NCBI GenBank assembly: GCA_036346225.1
Contig: JARFIW010001190.1
Coordinates: 310,001 to 374,000, forward strand
Source: Platerodrilus igneus
Taxonomy: Eukaryota > Arthropoda > Insecta > Coleoptera > Lycidae
Reading direction: 5' to 3'
DNA length: 64,000 nucleotides
Both the position numbers and the translations under genes were made by a program. How positions within the stretch are numbered: the first letter of the stretch is position 1; every line of letters starts with the position of its first letter. Shown piece by piece: positions 10,367 through 21,152 of the stretch. The notes beneath the pieces were generated by a model. The model was not told where the DNA came from, made no database searches, and was given only the letters and a program-made list of their open reading frames with translations.

Positions 10367-12634
10367 TACTCATATTTAGACCAGGGTCGAAAATTAAATA
10401 ATCACATCAAATAATTTTAATCACCGTGTAGAAGCTTTGGAAAAAGGTACGCGTTATTAAAAAACCGTGAAGCATAAAAATTCATTCGTTTCATTAAAAA
10501 TAAGGGAGTTAAATTATGTACAAGACGCTTGCTATAAAAAAAAGGAAGCAGTATTAAAAAGCTCTACGTGTAATTTAATTATTCCTAGTAAAGAAACAAA
10601 TAGAAATTACTTGCAAAATTTATATTAATTAACTCAATTTTAAGTAACCGGTATTAAACAAAATGTACAGATAATAATTAATATTGGATTAGGAGTCACT
10701 AAAAATTAAAGGGTATTAACTTTAATTGAAGTTAATTGAACCAGTAGGAACATATAATACGCATCAAAACTTGTAAAAACCCAATAAAATGCAAATCGTA
10801 GAAGTGTTATTTAGAAGTATTATGTTTGAACACCTGTGTATTTTTAAAAAAGCTCATTTTGCGTAAATTTTGCAGATAATTAATGGTTACAGAGAACCTT
10901 GGAGAAACCGTAGCTTAATAGGTACGGGAATGCTAAAGGTGGGTTATTTCACAGTCCACATGGACTGAAATAATCGATAATAAAGAATATCAATTTGCAC
11001 CAATAAGAACAGGGTAGATAGAGACAGATAATATGCGCAAGACCGAGACACATATAGTAAAAGGCGTGAGTGGAGCAATGTCACGGGGTTGCGATTGGTT
11101 GAAAGTAAAAGGCAAACTTGAGAGGTAAAAATAACATTTCTGTATAAAATTTAATTAGTTATTTCCAGACGTTGCGAGCCGTGTCGAAATTTCTGAGATT
11201 TAACTGGGGCGAGTGCAAATTTCGTAAAAATCGCATGCCGGGCTGCGGAATGGGAACCTAGCATGCGAAATTCTGAAGAATTGTCCATTTTGGGGACCAG
11301 ACCGACAGACAGGCTAACCTCTATATATACCCAGGTTAATATGAACAAGCTCTCTTAGATTTTCGACTTGATTCAATGCGTTAAACAGTGCTATTTAGTT
11401 TTCCGAGTTTGATAGAATAATTTAAACAGTTTGCTCGTATATTTTGGTGATTTAAAACAGTTTGTTCTTTACGTGCTACAATGAATGTACTTTAGTGCAC
11501 TTAGAAAAGAAGATACAAGGTAATAAAGTTAGTATCACTGTACTAATTAGTCAAAATTTGCAGCGACAAATGAATACACAAAAGTAGGCAGTTTTGGCGT
11601 ATATTGGTGAAAGAAGCATGAATTTCTTTGCTATTTTTCGGGGGTGTTAATAATTAAATGGTTCATAAACGTGTCTGGATCCACAAAACAAGGGTCAGAT
11701 ATACACAGATGAGTTCCGGAAAAGGCCTGAAACAACTTTAGATGAATGGTGGTGGAGAAAATTTTAAAAGTGTTGAGAATCAGAAGCCGTAAATATAACC
11801 CAGTTGGAATGGTGTGATTAACTAAAGGGACGATGTACATTGAAGCTACGAGTGCAGTAACCTTCAGGTAAATTATACTATTTTGTTCGAACTTTGATAT
11901 TTTGGTGTGTGTTGAATAACTTTATAATTGATTTACTTAAAATGGACAGTAGTGAAATTGTACTAACAGAATTTTAATTTTAAGGTGAAATTTGCTTGTT
12001 TAAGTAGAAAGGGGTATTTAGTATTTATGTTCTGGATTATGATGAAAATTTGGGTATGTCTTTGAGCTCAATTAGACGAACCTGGTTAATTAACGTAAAG
12101 GGGTGGAAGATGCTCCCTTTGTACTCAGACTCAGGTCTGCATATATTGTTATAGTAATTAGTAGGCATTCTACAAGGACTTTAATTCTGGATGCACATTA
12201 AAATGATAACAGATTTAATCTTGAAATTTTCTGATACTGAAATTTATGCTGAATTTTAATTTTGAAATTTTAATGTATTGTGAATATTGATGTAAATAGA
12301 GTTAACGTTGATGTTTGTGGTAGGAATGTGTTTGTTTTTTTTTATGAATGAGGATGAAGGTTTATCTAGGGGAGCAGCCGAGGCGATGAACAGATGAAAG
12401 TCAACGGACCAGTTAAGTTAATAGCTTTTTGTAGGTTTCACAGCATTCTTGAGACCCAATTCGTGAGGCTCGATTCGAAAACCGTAGTTCCCGGATTTTG
12501 GTGGAAACACAGCATTCTTGACGCCCAATTCGTGAGGCTCGATTCTAATACAGGGAAACACAGCATTCTTGACGCCCAATCTGTGGGGCTCGATTCGAAA
12601 AGCGTAGTTCCCGGATTTTTGAAGTAACACAGCA
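10367..12634 (+). mobile_element. Second solo LTR of the same gypsy family
   Basis: It starts TACTCATATTTAGACC and ends AACACAGCA, about 2.27 kb long, and aligns block by block with the LTR at 8070-10336. A TATA-like CTCTATATATACCC lies near 11320. It contains no coding sequence; the frames inside it are LTR sequence in chance frames. Its last 200 bp hold a three-unit minisatellite. Because only a (TA)n tract separates the two LTRs, they are best read as two independent solo insertions in one TA tract, or as one element reduced by recombination. Confidence 0.8.
12438..12627 (+). repeat. Three-unit minisatellite at the LTR 3' end
   Basis: Three head-to-tail units of about 69, 51 and 70 bp, each starting CACAGCATTCTTGA and continuing with a CCCAATTCGTGAGGCTCGA-like core. 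The middle unit lacks the CGTAGTTCCCGGA segment. The array abuts a (TA)n tract. One unit with the same core is present near 10256 in the preceding LTR and one in each young LTR. Confidence 0.85.
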
Positions 12635-12773
12635 ATATATATAAAGTAAGATGTATCTGTAAACAAACTCTTATGAAAATAATAAGAGCTATTGACAAAT
12701 ACAATTCGGGCTAGTAGTTATATAGCCATTAACAAAACATTAGCTTTATTACTTCACAGGGGAGGAAACATCC

Positions 12774-12809
12774 ACTGACCGACGGTTTCGGCTTGTTAAG
12801 CCTTATCAG
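12774..12809 (-). ncRNA. Hammerhead ribozyme, type I, core G8 mutated
   Basis: On the minus strand: CACT (stem I), CTGATAA, GGCTT-AAC-AAGCC (stem II), GAAA, CC-GTC-GG (stem III), TC cleavage site, AGTG (stem I partner). All three stems form. The conserved box should be CTGATGA, so the catalytically important G8 is A here and cleavage should be impaired. A short stem III is normal for Penelope-element hammerheads. Confidence 0.7.
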
Positions 12810-13282
12810 AGTGAAATAGTTTCCAAGAACCCTATGAAGTAATCGAAGCTCTTATAATGATATAATTTCGAAACAATCTCTGTACTATGGCAAAAGTAAA
12901 TAAAACCGCCATCAGGTGACAAAACACCAACACTACTAAGTGTGGAAGTACAGAATTGAATCGAAACTACATAATAAATTCTATAGATGGCTATAAAAGT
13001 ACGTCTGGCCTTTGAGATTTGCGAAACGTTACAGCAAAATTTATTTGCAAACGTAACAAACTTTCTCGTGGCGACACCCGGGTTCATGCCCCAAAGGCAA
13101 TTTAAATAAAAAAAAACAAATTATTTGCAGTCTACAATAAGAAATAGTATATAAAGTAAGGTGTATCTGTAAACAAATTCTTATGAAAATAATAAAAGCT
13201 ATTGACAAACACAAATCGGGCTAGTAGTTATATAGCCATTAACAAAACATTAGCTTTATCACTTCACAGGGGAGGAAATATC

Positions 13283-13303
13283 CACTGACCGACGGATTTT
13301 GGT
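13283..13303 (-). ncRNA. Truncated hammerhead at the palindrome centre
   Basis: Only the 3' half remains on the minus strand (CCAAAATCCGTCGGTCAGT); the CTGATGA side and stem II are lost at the inversion junction. Confidence 0.55.
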
Positions 13304-13764
13304 TCCCCTGTGAAGTAATAAAGCTAATGCTTTGTTAATAGCTATTTAACGACTAGCCCGATTTGTATTTGTCAATAGCTCTTATTATTTTGATAGGAGT
13401 TTGTTTACAGATACATCTTACTTTATATACTATTTCTTTATGCGGACTGCAAATAACTTGTCTTTTTTATTTGAATTGCCTTTGGGGCATAAACCAGGGT
13501 GTCGCCACGAGAAGGTTTGTTACGTTTGCAAATAAATTTTGCTGTAACATTCCGCAAATCTCAAAGGCCAGACGTACTCCTATAGCCATCTATAGAATTT
13601 ATTATGTAGTTTTGATTCAATTCTGTACTTCCACACTTATTAGTGTTGGTGTTTTATCACCTGATGGGTTTTTATTTACTTTTGTCATAGTACAGAGATT
13701 GCTTCGAAATTATATCATTATAATAGCTTCGATTACTTCATAGGGTTCTTGGAACCTATTTCAC

Positions 13765-13800
13765 TTTGATGAGGCTTAACAAGCCAAAACCGTCGGTCAG
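13765..13800 (+). ncRNA. Hammerhead ribozyme, type I, two core mutations
   Basis: Plus-strand partner of 12774-12809: TTTGATGA, GGCTT-AAC-AAGCC, AAAA, CC-GTC-GG, TC, AG. Here C3 of the CTGATGA box is T and G12 of GAAA is A, while G8 is intact. Comparing the two copies gives the ancestral core, which would match the consensus fully. Confidence 0.7.
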
Positions 13801-13969
13801 TTAATGTTTCCTCCCCTGTGAAGTAATAAAGCTAATGTTTTGTTAATGGCTATATAACTACTAGCCCGATTTGTATTTGTCAATAGCTCTTATTATTTTC
13901 ATAAGGGTTTGTTTACAGATACATCTTACTTTATATACTATTTCCTATTGCGGACTGCAAATAACTTGT

Positions 13970-13972
<3 letters not shown>

Positions 13973-14005
<33 letters not shown>
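13973..14005. repeat. (TA)n tract
   Basis: TA repeat between the Penelope-type palindrome and the next repeat. Confidence 0.95.
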
Positions 14006-14010
<5 letters not shown>

Positions 14011-15877
14011 CTACTATGAATAAACAAAATTGTAATTATCTCCGACATTGGGCTGTCTTATTAATACTGCTATCAATTCCCTCCAGAAACTTAACTGGAT
14101 TTTATCTTAAACCAACCTTGTCAACCAATAACAAAACTCGGTACGTTACCGCCTTACTTGTTATCAATCCTATTCAATTCGTAGCTCTTCCTTGAACTAT
14201 TTCAATTAACAAATTACTCCCATTGACTTATGACCTCGGCTAGCATTTATTTGGAATTATGAAATTCAGTTAATTTCGATTTTATATAACGAAACCAATA
14301 TATTATGTACAGTTTTTGTAAATTATTTATAATACACTTTTCAGTTAGTTAATGTTGTAAATTTCATTTATTAAACATCATATCCTTTTTACTCAAAACC
14401 CAAAGTCACCAAAAAAAACCTATTATCCTTATCAACGAAGTGTAGAACGCTCTAAATCTGTTATCATATTACTCACTTTATACGTATGCAACTTCTTTTG
14501 TTGACTTTTTCACATTCATATTATATTAAGCAAATTCAATATTCAAAATAAAAAATATATAGAAAAATAAAATGTCTTATAACTAAAAAATCTGACCTGG
14601 TCTATTTTCTTCACATCGACGCTTCCAATTGAATAAAAATTATCTTCCCCCAATTCAGGATTACATTTAAATTATTACCATTACCCTATGGACTACCATT
14701 CTTAATTTATGCACCCCAATTTATTGTCGTTTCATATCATACTTATTACTTCTAATCAATCAATTTCCTCAAACTTAGAATAGAATTCTTCTTATCATTG
14801 TCCTCTGACTTAAAATCGTAGTTTATTTTCTTCTCTTACTCAAATTGTATTATTTGTTTCCTCCCCGTACTTCGAAATTGTAGTCTATTTTCCCCGGACT
14901 TCAAAATTGTATTACTGTTTCCCCAGACTTCAAAATTGAATTTTTCTCTCCGGCTTTAGAAGCCCTACTATTAATATGTTTTAGTTTAAAATAAATTCAC
15001 TAAAATGTACTTACGTTTAATCGGAAATTATAATCTTCATATTAGCACTTATTTTAACTTTCACCTTTAAAATTATTACGTATTACTTTATTTCATAGCG
15101 GCGCACTTCGGCCTTTGTTGAGTTGCAAACTGACCTCGTTATCACTGTACCTGCTAATATATTATTCAGTTCCCACTCCGTCAGTGGGAATGGTCTAGAA
15201 CTCGTCGCCCATTTATAACCAATCAAATAATTACATTTAAAACAGTTTCTGATGTAATTCTTCACGATTCCCAATAATTGTAAGCTGGTCACAGCTGTCT
15301 TTATTATCAACATGCTGCGTTTTGATAGATCTAATTGCTTTTCCATAAACAACTGATGCAATTCGACTTTTAATTTTCATATTTACATGTTATTCACGCC
15401 ATTTCTAATCTTCTTTCTTATCAAAAATGGTTAGCTATTTTCACGCATTTAACTATGCTACCTGAAGCTCTATTTCTATCTCCGTATTAATCTAATCGTT
15501 TGGAACTCTTTTGAATGCGTGTCTAATTACACTTTATCGTTTATTTATAAATATACGCGTGCTTCCACTGAAAAATATCATTACTTGCTTTACCTAAATT
15601 AACTAAACTTTATCTACAAGGTATTTAATATCTTCTATTTACCTAATGAATGTCTTCCTGGTTTCTACGTTAACTATGCGTCTTCCTATGTTTATTTGCG
15701 TCGCCTAAAACTATTTATACTTTATATACAGGGTGTTGACTGCTTAATATTTACAAACTATCTCCATTTCTTAATTCTTTCCTAAATAAATGCAGTTTTC
15801 TGCTGCCTATGGTAATTTCTCATTTCTAAATGACCTTTACTATAAAGTACACCCTTAAACAACCCCTTATCTCAGCA
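14006..15877. mobile_element. Probable solo LTR-like repeat, family unassigned
   Basis: About 1.9 kb between two (TA)n tracts. Its right end (CTTATCTCAGCAATATAT, preceded by ACCCTTAAACAACCCC) resembles the ends at 33118 and, more weakly, 26832. A TATA-like TTTATATACAGGG lies near 15721. A CT-rich stretch at 14780-14960 repeats an ACTTCAAAATTGTA-type phrase about three times. No protein recognised; the frame at 15083-15361 matches nothing I know. Confidence 0.45.
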
Positions 15878-15898
15878 ATATATATATATATATATATA
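15878..15898. repeat. (TA)n tract, left flank of the young gypsy element
   Basis: Short TA repeat in which the gypsy element sits; the right flank at 23281-23293 is also (TA)n, so the target duplication is probably inside TA repeats and cannot be delimited. Confidence 0.9.
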
Positions 15899-17967
15899 AA
15901 TTTGCTGTGATATACTCCTTTGAATGCGGGAACTGGGTCCTTTCAACAAAAAAATTCTAGTCCCACAGATTGGGCGTCATAAACGGCTGTGATCCTCTTT
16001 TCGCCTCGGCTGCTCACCTAATGTTATAAACCTCCTCATTCATAAAAAAAAACAACACATTCCTACCAAAAACATCAACGTTAACTCTATTTACATCAAT
16101 ATTCAGAATACATTAAAATTCAGTTTCAGAAAAATTTCAAAATTAAAGTCCTTGTTGGATGCCTACTAATTAATATAACAATATAAGCAGACCGGAGTCT
16201 GAGTATAAAGGGAGCATCTACCACCCCTTTACGTTAATTAACCAGGTTCGTCTAATTGAGCTCAAAGACATACCCAAATTTTCATCATATTCCCGAACAT
16301 CAAAACTAAATACCCCTTTCTACTTAAACAAGCAAATTTCATCTTAAAATTTTATGGTTAGTACAATTTCACTAATGTCCATTTAAAGTAAATCAATTAT
16401 AAAGTTATTCAACACACACAAAAATGTCAAACAAAATAGTATAATTTACCTGAAGGTTACTGCCCTCGTAGCTTCAAAGTACATCGTCCCTTTAGTTAAT
16501 CACACCATTCCAACAGGATTATATTTACGGCTTCTAATTCTCAACGCTTTTAAAATTTTCTCCATCACCATTTATTTAAAGTTGTTTCTGGGCTTTTCCG
16601 GAACTCATCTGTGTATATCTGACCCTTGTTTCGTGGATCCAGACACGTATTTGAACCATTTAATTATTAACACCCCCGAAAAATAGCAAATAACTTCATA
16701 CTTCTTTCACCAATATACGCCAAAACTGCCTACTTTTGTGTATACATTTGTCGTTGTAAATTTTGCTAATTGGTACAGTGAAACTAAATTTTATTACCTT
16801 GTATCTAAGTGCACTGAAGTACATTCATGTTAGCACGTAAATAACCAACTATTTTGAATCACTAAAATATACGAGCAAAATTTTAAATTATTTTATCAAA
16901 CTAAAATGCACTGTTTAACATCTTCAATCAAGTCGCGGATGTACGAGCTTTTAACGCATCGAATAGTCAAAAGTCTAAGAGAGCTTGTTTATATTCATCT
17001 CGGTATATATAGCAAAAAGCCGGCACGTCGCTTTTGTCCTCAAAACGGGTAATTCTAAAGAATTCCTTATGCTATGTTCCCAGTCCGTCGCTCGCGCGTC
17101 GGTTTTTACGAAATTTCACTCGTCCCAGTTAAATCTCAGAAATTTCAACACGGCACGCAACGTCTGGAAATAACCGATTAAATTTTATACAGAGCTGTTA
17201 TTTTTACCTCTCAAGTTTGCCTTTTACTTTTAACCAATCGCAACCCCATGACGTTGCGCTACTCACGCCTTTTACTATATGTGTCTCGTTCTTGCGCATA
17301 TTATCTGTCTCTATCTAACCTGCTCTTATTGATGCAAAGTGATATTCCTTATTATCGATTATTTTAGTCCACATGGAGTGTGAAATAACCCACCTTTAGC
17401 ATTTCTTGTAACTATTATGCGACGTTTTCCCCAAGATTCTCTGAAACCATTTGTTATCTGCAAACTTTTCGCCGTATGTGACATTTAAACTACGCAGGTG
17501 TTCAACATAATATTAATTCTCAGAGCTTTATTTTCTGGTATTATAATCTTGGGTTTTTACAAGTTTCTATAGATATTATCTGTTACTAACGGTTCAATTA
17601 ACTTCAATTAAAATTAATACTCTTTAATTTTTAGTGAATCCTAATTAAATATTCAATTATTATTTGTACATTTCGTTTAATACTCGTTGCCCAAACTTGA
17701 ATCAATTAATATAAATCTTGCACGTAATTTCCATTTGATTCTTTACTTTGGAATAATTAAATTACACGTTGGGCATTTTAAAACTGCTTATTTTTATATA
17801 AAGCGTCTTGTAAATAATTTTAATCTCTTATTTTTAATAAAACGAATGAATTTTTATTCTCCACGGGTTTTTAATAAAGCGTATTATCTAATAAACTTCC
17901 TTATACACGGTGATTAAAATTATTTGATGTAATCCATTAATTTTCTACCCTGGTCTAAATATGAGTA
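15899..17967 (-). mobile_element. Gypsy element 1, 3' LTR
   Basis: Direct duplicate of 21153-23283. By eye I find about six substitutions, a few single-base indels and one indel of roughly 70 bp near 16110, so the two LTRs are nearly identical and the insertion is recent. On the minus strand the LTR starts TACTCATATTTAGACC and ends CACAGCAAA. A single minisatellite core (CCCAATCTGTGGG on the minus strand) lies near its end. The minus-strand TATA box GCTATATATACC is near 17010-17023. Confidence 0.92.
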
Positions 17968-17979
17968 TTTTCCCCCTAT
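17968..17979 (-). other. Polypurine tract
   Basis: Minus strand ATAGGGGGAAAA directly before the LTR start TACTCATATTT. This is where plus-strand DNA synthesis is primed in LTR retrotransposons, and it fixes the element's orientation. Confidence 0.8.
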
Positions 17980-17999
17980 TTGAATACAAATAATCCCAC

Positions 18000-18550
18000 T
18001 TATTTGAATTCAAATATAAAACATTTAGACAAAAAAAATTACAAAAAAACTGCCTATCTCTCTCTACCCTTATCTATCTAACTTACCTACTTTGTCTCCA
18101 ATCGAAAAAAAATATTTACACCTATCCTATATCCCTATCCTATTCCTAACTTTCACCTATTTCTATAAACTGAAATTATCCCTAACTTCATCTTACTCAT
18201 CCATCTAATCCTATATACATCCTATATACCTATCCTATTCCTAACTTTTAACTAATCTTCACTATACTTTACTTCATCCTACCTAATCCTATATACCTAT
18301 CCTATCCTTACTCTATTCCTAACTCTCCACTAATCTTCTATGAAATATCTACACTTAACCTATCTTATTTTCTTCCTACATTTACTCTTTATTCTCATCC
18401 TAAACCTATTCCTAATTATCTCCCATATTTATCCTATACCTAGCTTTATTTTCTATAAACACTTACTTCTACTTTTCTATATACACCTATTCTATCCCTT
18501 GTTCTATATCTATACTAAAGTTCACCTATCTCTATCCTTTGTTCATTAAG
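18000..18550 (-). repeat. Purine-rich simple-repeat tract of gypsy element 1
   Basis: On the minus strand, irregular repeats of GATAGG/TATAGGATAGG-type words fill the space between the pol stop codon and the PPT. A similar tract follows the pol stop in gypsy element 2 (36025-36220), so it is a family trait and not random low complexity. Confidence 0.75.
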
Positions 18551-18724
18551 TTATTTAAATCTAACTCTCTTCTTGACCCTCCAAGTCTTCCTTCTTACCA
18601 TCCTAATACTCTTCATCCCTATCTCTCCCCCTTCTATATCTATACTTAACATCTCTATTATCTCACATACAATAAACTTATCATCCCTCTTATCCTGACT
18701 CTTAAATATTACTTCTTCTTCAGT
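18551..18724 (-). pseudogene. Gypsy element 1, pol C-terminal remnant
   Basis: A minus-strand frame from about 18724 to a TAA at 18551-18553. It is acidic at first (EEEVIFKSQDKRDDKF) and ends WRVKKRVRFK. The second gypsy relic ends its pol frame with RKRVRFK at 36024, so this is the shared C-terminus of pol. It is out of frame with the RT piece upstream (18748-19017), and the RNase H and integrase that should lie between are absent. Confidence 0.55.
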
Positions 18725-18747
18725 CCCTACACTTGTCTGTTTCTCAT

Positions 18748-19017
18748 TTATTCTTGTTTCCTTTCTGCCGACAAACCAAACGATACTACTTTACAATTAT
18801 CGATTTTTCCCTCTATGGAAAACCCTACGTACCTTCTAGAATTTTTGTGTAATGGAATCCGCCAGAATGAATCCCTTAAATCTACTTTATTAAAAACAAA
18901 CTTGCCATCTTTACTTAATTTCGCCTTCACCTGCTCCTGATATGCTGCTTCTACCCCACTACTTCTGCATGTTTTTGTATTAAAGCTTGAACCTCTACTT
19001 TCCTTTCCTCTGGACAT
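18748..19017 (-). pseudogene. Gypsy element 1, reverse transcriptase stub
   Basis: The translated stretch KFVFNKVDLRDSFWRIPL, then RYVGFSIEGK, then VVSFGLS is the RT palm start (hydrophobic strand with the first catalytic Asp in KVDLRDSFW) up to the FGL(S) motif. The N-terminal RT motifs before it and the YxDD motif after it are missing, as are RNase H and integrase. Deletions therefore lie on both sides. It overlaps the end of the protease frame, showing that the first deletion joined protease to RT out of frame. Confidence 0.75.
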
Positions 19018-19445
19018 CTTATCGTGTTGATCTGTTTACCTTCATCATCTTCTACCTCTACTACATTAATACTAAACCCAGTGTCATCCTCTGTGACTTC
19101 ATAACTGCCCTTCCATGGCACTACCCTATCATTAATCCTTATTACCTTCCTTTCCATATCTATCAAAACCCCTAACTTCATCATACAGTCAACACCTAAA
19201 ATGCTCTGAAACTTCAGTCCAGGTACAATTACAAACTCCTGTTCACAGCTTAAACCTCCTATATCTATCCTAAGCACCACAACACTATTTACTACAGCAA
19301 ACTTCTTTTTATTTGGAGCTACTAAATGGCTACGTTTTATAGGCATAATTCTATCACAAACCTTATCCCTAATTTTGCTGACGAATTCCTCCGATATTAA
19401 ACTCGCCTCTGCCCCTGTATCAAGTAATACTTCTACATTATTCTC
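18951..19445 (-). pseudogene. Gypsy element 1, aspartic protease
   Basis: About 19428 reads LLDTGAEASLI, the retropepsin active site (DTG) with its following strand. It continues SHLVAPNKKKF, VVVLRIDIG, EQEFVIVPGLKFQSILGVDC, where ILGxD is the second conserved retropepsin motif, then a linker RCPEERKVEVQALIQKHAEV that normally leads into RT. The frame is open except at the upstream junction to gag, where stops lie at about 19440-19500. It processes Gag-Pol in the virus-like particle. Its sequence is nearly the same as the protease at 34796-35386. Confidence 0.82.
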
Positions 19446-19616
19446 AAAATTTCTAAATTAATAATTGGCAAACATAATTTTCTACAGTTTCTGGCTCTAC
19501 TTCCTCCTCAATTTTGAAAAATTCACGTGGATGTTCATATACATTTACACAGAAATCTAGTGGTCTGTCGCGTTCTAAAAATCCTGTCCCATCCTGTTTT
19601 CCGTGCTTGGTCCTGG

Positions 19617-21010
19617 TTATCCTTCTACAACCTGTGCGTACGTCCTCCTCGTGTTAATATCCGTGTCCCTGTCTCTATTCGGCGTGCTGGTCACAGTCCT
19701 GTTTACCTCCGGTAAACTGTTCTGTCGCGTGTAACTAGGTCTTGGCGTCGGTCCCCTAGTCGCACTATTGCTCCTGTATTCCTGTCCTCGTCGTTCCCAA
19801 TTCGGTCGAAAATTTCTGTTGTAGTCAGGCCGTCTCGGATAATTCGGTGTCCTGTTGTCAAACCTAACTGCGTTAACGTTTCGTTCTCGTATCTCTCTTG
19901 TCCGTCCAACACATACATCGTCATATCTCTGTAAGTATTCCAAAACGTCTCCCGTTCTGTGATGTTTTGTAAGGCCACGTGTTGTCTAATTTCCAGTTCA
20001 AAATGTCGTGATAGGTACTTGATTATCTGTCTGTCCGTCAATGGTGGATTCAGTTGTTTGGCCACACTGTATTTGCGGATGGCATATTGCTCCCTAGAAC
20101 CTGCAAACTCTCCCTTAAATTTTCCTGTAATCAAGTCGTCCCTAATCTGATCCTGTTTGTGATCACTCCAGTAATGTTGTAAAATTTGTTTTCAAAGTCC
20201 TGATACGTGTCTATGTCCTGTCCTACTAAATTGTACCATGCCTCCGCATTGTCCTTTAATAAAGCCTTTATCGTATTTAGTTTAGTCTGTTCGTCAAATA
20301 AATTTCCCACTAGATTTCTTACACTATTAATAAAAATTTGTGGATTTACCCTGTTATCGCCATAAAACTTCATGTGTTGGTCCAATGATACTCCACCTGT
20401 AGAAAATCTGGGACCATCCCCGTTAAATTTGACATGTTGTATTTGATACTACTAACTTCGCGTTCTACCCTGCCTAACTGATCCCTACATGAGTCCGTTA
20501 CTTCAGTCATTTTATATTAATCTCTTCTTCACAAAAATGCGTACTTCGGACCTTAAATGTCCCATTTCCTGTCGAAGACCTGTAATATCACGCTCATTTT
20601 ATCAACCCTATTTTCAACTTCCCCATCTTTACGGTAAGACTATTTTTAAATTCTGAAACTTCTTGATTCGTCTTATCTATTTTCTGACTAATCTCCTCTA
20701 ACTTCCTGTTCGATTCTTCACTCATTCGGTCAAATTTTCGATTTGAGTCCTCTCTCGCTCTATTCGATTCATCGCTTAGCAGTTCTAATTTTCTGTTAGA
20801 CTCCTCCATCGCTCTATTCGATTCTTCCCTAGCTAATCGCATTTCCTCTAACATTCTCATCATTAACTCATTTCCTGTTTCTCCTGATTCCGTCCTCGAC
20901 TGATCTCTACTGCCTCCAGCTTCTTCCATTTTCGAAATTTTCTCACACAATGCACTATCGTCACTTCCAATTTCCACTCCTTGACTCCTTAACCACTCTT
21001 TTCTCTGCAT
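19617..21010 (-). pseudogene. Gypsy element 1, gag with frameshifts
   Basis: ATG at 21010 (MQRKEWLRSQGVEIG). The first 138 residues contain six or so diverged repeats of an 11-residue unit like EESNRKLEE, a coiled coil. After a frameshift near 20594 the capsid region follows: KFYGDNRVNPQIFINSVRN, EAWYNLVGQDIDTYQDFENKF (20131-20385), then GKFKGEFAGSREQYAIRKYS and DRQIIKYLSRHFELEIRQHV (19703-20134). After another shift, near 19930, the Arg/Asn/Pro-rich C-terminal tail (PNYPRRPDYNRNFRPNWERR) continues to 19617. I see no CCHC zinc knuckle. Gag forms the particle; a gag this intact could have been mobilised in trans by a relative. Confidence 0.8.
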
Positions 21011-21134
21011 ACGTTCTAATCACTCACACACACTCTAAAAATACTCTTAAATTTATACACAAACAGAAACTCTCTTTCTCAGATCGCCAGTTTCCAGGAA
21101 TAAAATAACAAAAATTTTATTTGGAGCTCGAGCC

Positions 21135-21152
21135 CTCACGTTGTGGTCGCCA
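21135..21152 (-). other. Primer-binding site
   Basis: Minus strand TGGCGACCACAACGTGAG directly after the 5' LTR. TGG is the complement of a tRNA CCA end. The counterpart in gypsy element 2, at 33316-33333, is TGGCTACCCGAACGTGAG, so the site and the following GGCTCGA are conserved. I do not assign the tRNA. Confidence 0.75.

Larger units (their letters stand above)
12637..13974. repeat. 1.34 kb palindrome of tandem Penelope-type terminal repeats
   Basis: The left arm (12637-13272) holds one full unit of about 508 bp, starting TATATAAAGTAAGATG, plus the first part of a second (from 13148). The right arm (13304-13974) is the reverse complement of the same series. The spacer is about 30 bp. The unit contains a hammerhead motif, so it is most likely the terminal repeat (pLTR) of a Penelope-like element; tandem pLTRs are usual for that class. 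No RT lies between the arms. Open frames such as 13363-13743 are translations of the repeat and not genes. Confidence 0.8.

Noticed and set aside
12530..12550. tRNA B-box (GGCTCGATTCGAA-like)
   Set aside because: The same core repeats in the minisatellite without an A-box or cloverleaf; no tRNA seen anywhere in the window.
12438..12627. CRISPR-like array
   Set aside because: Units are contiguous tandem repeats without spacers and lie at the end of an LTR in a eukaryotic genome.
12394..12704. Overlapping frames on both strands with repeated residues
   Set aside because: They are translations of the three-unit minisatellite at the LTR end.
16985..17173. 62-codon frame, repeated at 22302-22490
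   Set aside because: Same LTR sequence in both LTRs and no start or protein features; similarly 17687-17917 and 23001-23231.
19527..20150. Plus-strand frames over the gypsy 1 gag
   Set aside because: Antisense shadows of gag; no motifs.
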